DNA of 64,000 bases from Spisula solida (lineage: Eukaryota; Mollusca; Bivalvia; Venerida; Mactridae): NCBI GenBank assembly GCA_947247005.1, contig OX365947.1, positions 5,933,030 through 5,997,029 on the forward strand. Reading direction: 5' to 3'. Each line of letters starts with the position of its first letter. Within the stretch, counting starts at the first letter, position 1. Under the pieces are notes generated by a model. That model was given only the letters and a program-made list of their open reading frames with translations. It had not been told where the DNA came from and made no database searches. Position numbers and translations under genes: made by a program. Below, piece by piece: positions 60,614 through 64,000 of the stretch.

Positions 60614-63600
60614 TTTACATTTCTGTATTCGCCGTAAGGACATCTTCAGTCGAATCAATCTGGTTGGAGATAAAATGTAACAAACAGAAATCTTTTTTAC
60701 TTGGATATATTTATAGACAGCCTTCCCCATTAGCAATATGGAATGATGAGATAGATAAAAACCTTGATTACATATTTAATGAAAACAAAGAAATCCTTCT
60801 TTTAGGAGATTTCAACTATAATTATTATTCTGAAACCAATGTATCTGTAAACACAAAATGGAATGACATCATAAGTAGATTTAATCTTACACAGCTTATT
60901 GATAAACCAACAAGAGTAACCTCTGACACAGCCACAATCATTGACCATTTGTATTCAAATATGCCATGTAATATTGTTGAAGTAAATGTACCAATGTTGT
61001 CAATAAGTGACCATTATGCTGTAAGTGTAACTCGAAAATTAAAGATGAGTTCACAAAATGGTCCTCAACACAAAACTATTAAATACAGATCACTTAAACA
61101 ATTCAATGAAGATGACTTTAGAAACAGTATCAATGTACAACCATGGTCAGTTTTAGAATCATTTGATGACCCGGATGATGCAATTGACTGTTTCAACAAA
61201 TTATTCTTAGACGTGTTAAATGCACACGCACCAGAAAAACAAAAAAGAGTAAAACATCAAAATCAGCCAGATTGATTCAATAATAAAATATCTGAAACCA
61301 TTAAAGCTAGAGACAAAGCAAAACAATCAGGTGATAGCACTTTATTTAAAGAATTAAGGGGAAAAGTAAAGGAATTATCATTTGAGGCGAAAAAGTCTTT
61401 CTATTCAAATACAATAAACGAAAACAAAAATAATCCCAAAATTTTAAGGACAAACCTTAAAGATCTTTCTGGTAAAGAAACAAGCCATCAATCAAACATC
61501 ATTCAAGATGAAAATGGAAACCCAATTACTGAAGAATTAAAAACAGCGGAAGAATTCAACAACTATTTTTCCAGTGTCTTTAAGAAAGCCCCATCTATTG
61601 ATTTTAATAAAATATGAAGTACCAGAAAGCTCACTCGAGTTCCTAGAAAAAGAACTAAAAACACTAGACCCTGGTAAATCCACCGGAATTGATGGTATTG
61701 GGCCCAAATTTCTTAAGATAGGGCATGACATAATATCTAATTATAAATCTTTGCATCTGTAAATCAATATACCCAGCATCATTTAAAATGGCAAAAATAA
61801 CACCTATTTTCAAAAAAGGACCAAAATCAGATGTAAGCAACTACAGACCTATTTCTATTCTACCAGTTCTTTCAAAAATATATGAAAGACATGTCTCAAA
61901 TCACTTAAAAATATTTCTTGATAACAATGATCTTATAAGTAGTCATCAATCGGGTTTTCGAAAATTCCACTCATGTGAGACAACGCTCACAAATATAATA
62001 GACAATTGGATTGACACTATAAATGATCATGAAGTTGGTGGAACTGTGTTCTTAGATCTAACTAAAGCCTTTGACCTTATCAACCATAAACTACTACTCA
62101 AGAAATTGGAGTGTTATAAGCTAAGCCCTAAAACAATTAAGTGGTTTTTATCATACTTAACAGACCGTTTCCAAAAAGTTAGCATATCAGGTCAGTTGTC
62201 AGATGCAAAAGGGTATAAATGCGGGAGTTCCGCAAGGATCAGTTTTAGGACCCTTACTTTTCATTATCTACATAAATGATCTTCCCCTCTATCAACATAA
62301 TAACACAAAAATCGACTTGTTCGCTGATGACACAACACTGTCTGCTTCAGGTAAAACATTATGCGACGTTAACACATCCCTACAAGAGCAAGTTAACATC
62401 ACTGAAACTTGGTGCACACAGAATGCCATGATACCAAATGCCCAAAAAACTTAAGTTATGTATGTTGCTGCATCTCACCAAAAGTTAAAAGACATATCTG
62501 AATATGATGATTCAAATATAATACTTAACAATTAAGTGCTTTCAAATTCAAAAGAAGGAAAGCTGCTTGGTATATTTGTAGATCAAACTCTAACATGGAA
62601 AAGGCAAGTTGGTCATGTTCTTAAAAAATGTAACTCTCTACTATACCTACTACTACGCATCAAACATTGTCTTAATATATATTCTCGTAAACTTTTCTTC
62701 AATGCTTATATCCTGCCCCACCTCGACTATTGCTGTACAATTTGGGGGTCATGTGCCAAAGAACTCAGAGATGAACTTTAGAACTTTCAAAAAAGGGCAG
62801 CTAGAGTAATTCTGGATAAACCGCATGACCATCCATCAGAAGAACTCTTCATTAAACTAAATTGGATGACAATTCATGAAATAATAACATATAAACAGCT
62901 GTTTTAATGTATAACTCGATGCAAAATAAAGTCCCAAAATATCTAAGTGATGAATTTGTATTAAAAGCTAATCCTGGACTAAGATCAACAACGAATAAAG
63001 AGTTGGTTGTATCACATCCAAACATGGAATTCTTTAAGAAATCCTTTTCCTATTCAGGTGCATCTATTTGTATTGATATTCCATTACATATTAGATAGGC
63101 AGAGAACACAAGTTCTTTTATTAGACAATTATTGAATTAGAAACACAATACTACATAATAATCTATGCATACATATCTCAATGTTAAAATTACAAAAATA
63201 TTTCGCTATTGTGCCTTTTTGTTAAACTTTGTTCATTTTGTATGTGCCATTCTGCAATTTCGTAGTCCAGCACAAGGCTGCTTCGTATCTTTCAAAAGTG
63301 CATGTACACTATATACATGTTGTAGATTGTCCTTGTGGTGTGTAATGACCGGTTGTTACTTTCTTGTCACCTGGTTCTCGTTCCGTTTTAGTTTGACTGA
63401 CTGAGGCGGCAGACTTTCGGGACGGGATGCCGTGTTTTTGTAGTTGCTAGATTTTTACGTTGGACATTGTCTGTGCCGCTTATATGTTTTCTGTGCCCGG
63501 CTGGTTAAGCTGAGTGCTGCCTTACTGTCTGACTTAATATTATCGTTTTTATACAACATATATACATATTGAACAGCACTTTTGTTCACAGTTGATTATT

Positions 63601-63828
63601 GATTTTGTATGTATACTACGCTATTTAATTATAGGTTAACGTTTTAAACAATACATGAGTATCCTATATTGTTAAGTTTAACTAATACTGTTTCATTTTC
63701 TTTATAAATTTGTTTGTATATTATCATGTATTTACTATGTAGACCATATTGAAAATTGGTATAACACCAAATATGTTATCTACTATAAATAAAGTCGTTA
63801 CTTACTTACTTACTTACTTACTTACATT
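60614..63828 (+). pseudogene. 5'-truncated, inactivated CR1/L2-like LINE
   Basis: The frame begins inside an apurinic-type endonuclease domain (ESIWLEI, GYIYRQPS, LLGDFN and ISDHYAV), followed by a reverse transcriptase. Visible motifs are NYRPISILPVLSKIYER, QSGFRKFHSC, the catalytic [29 protein letters not shown], the active-site FADD and, near the end, HLDYCCTIWGS. The C-terminus near 63050-63139 reads SFSYSGASI...PLHIR. The family order and FADD box fit the CR1/L2 superclade. The protein is broken by stops or frameshifts near 61274, 61616, 61762, 62210, 62452, 62533 and 62779. The 3' region of about 660 bases ends with seven TTAC repeats (63798-63825). TTACATT flanks both sides (60615-60621, 63822-63828), consistent with a target-site duplication. 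Confidence 0.9.
63455..63550 (+). repeat. Dispersed repeat family X, copy F (inside the LINE 3' region)
   Basis: TTGGACATTGTCTGTGCCGC, TATGTTTTCTGTGCCCGGC, GGTTAAGCTGAGTGCTGCC and CTGACTTAATATTATC match the core of copies A, B, C and E. It lies between the end of the reverse transcriptase frame and the TTAC tail, so it may be part of the LINE 3' untranslated region. Confidence 0.75.
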
Positions 63829-64000
63829 ATTGTGTTGCAGCCACAAGGGCGCAGGTGCATCCTCTACCAGTGCAGATACAGGACGATCTGACCGGGGGGA
63901 CAGACTGAGAAGAAGCCCCTGAAGGGAGAGAGATACATTATATACATGCATGTCCGGCGGTGCAGAAGTGCGCATAGCTCTTATTTCGAATAGACAGCCT
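63829..64000 (-). mobile_element. SINE family Y, copy 3, remainder (runs off the window)
   Basis: From TGTTGCAGCCACAAGGGCGC onward the sequence matches 47573-47745 and 55991-56160 on the minus strand. The element continues past the window end, so its tRNA-like head is not visible here. Confidence 0.9.

Overview
The window looks like non-coding DNA from an AT-rich eukaryotic nuclear genome. It is most likely a marine invertebrate of the lophotrochozoan type, and a bivalve mollusc is the best guess. The reasons are the absence of prokaryotic gene organisation, the lack of long open frames outside repeats and retroelements, tRNA-derived SINEs, CR1/L2-type and RTE-type LINE remnants, many short palindromic (MITE-like) elements, and many minisatellites of about 40-60 bp units. 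The species is an inference and cannot be proven from this sequence alone. I see no rRNA gene, no intact tRNA gene, no CRISPR array and no operon. Repeat unit lengths, copy counts, identities and boundaries were all read by eye.

Layout. 1-8.3 kb: mostly unassigned AT-rich DNA with hairpins, a 43-bp tandem array, MITE-like elements and an antisense SINE fragment. 8.3-14.9 kb: a very large inverted repeat with arms of about 1.8 kb. Each arm is made of two diverged units of about 780 bp, and the arms flank about 2.8 kb of 42-bp tandem repeats. AGGTCA-type direct repeats recur at regular positions in both arms. 15-24.5 kb: small palindromic elements, a 44-bp array with an 8-unit higher-order period (18.4-19.7 kb), and one nearly complete SINE with target-site duplications (23.2 kb). 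25.0-26.0 kb: a LINE 3' fragment apparently lodged inside a TA-flanked inverted-repeat element. 26-35 kb: the least repetitive part. It holds the only gene candidate I would put forward, a two-exon small secreted protein on the minus strand (30,779-31,546, low confidence). 35.6-39 kb: three MITE-like elements, part of a dispersed repeat family and an RTE-type LINE 3' end. 39.4-45.8 kb: a 41-bp array, a CAACG microsatellite and a 1.75-kb array of 45-48-bp units that carries a spurious 337-codon open frame.

50.99-60.51 kb is a tandem segmental duplication of about 4 kb. The second copy was later expanded by a SINE, a dispersed repeat and a hairpin element, and the two copies also differ by a gap of about 0.5 kb. 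60.55-64.0 kb is a nested insertion: a 5'-truncated, inactivated CR1/L2-like LINE sits inside a SINE and is flanked by a short duplication. Overall the window reads as a layered record of transposition, tandem amplification and duplication rather than a set of cooperating genes.
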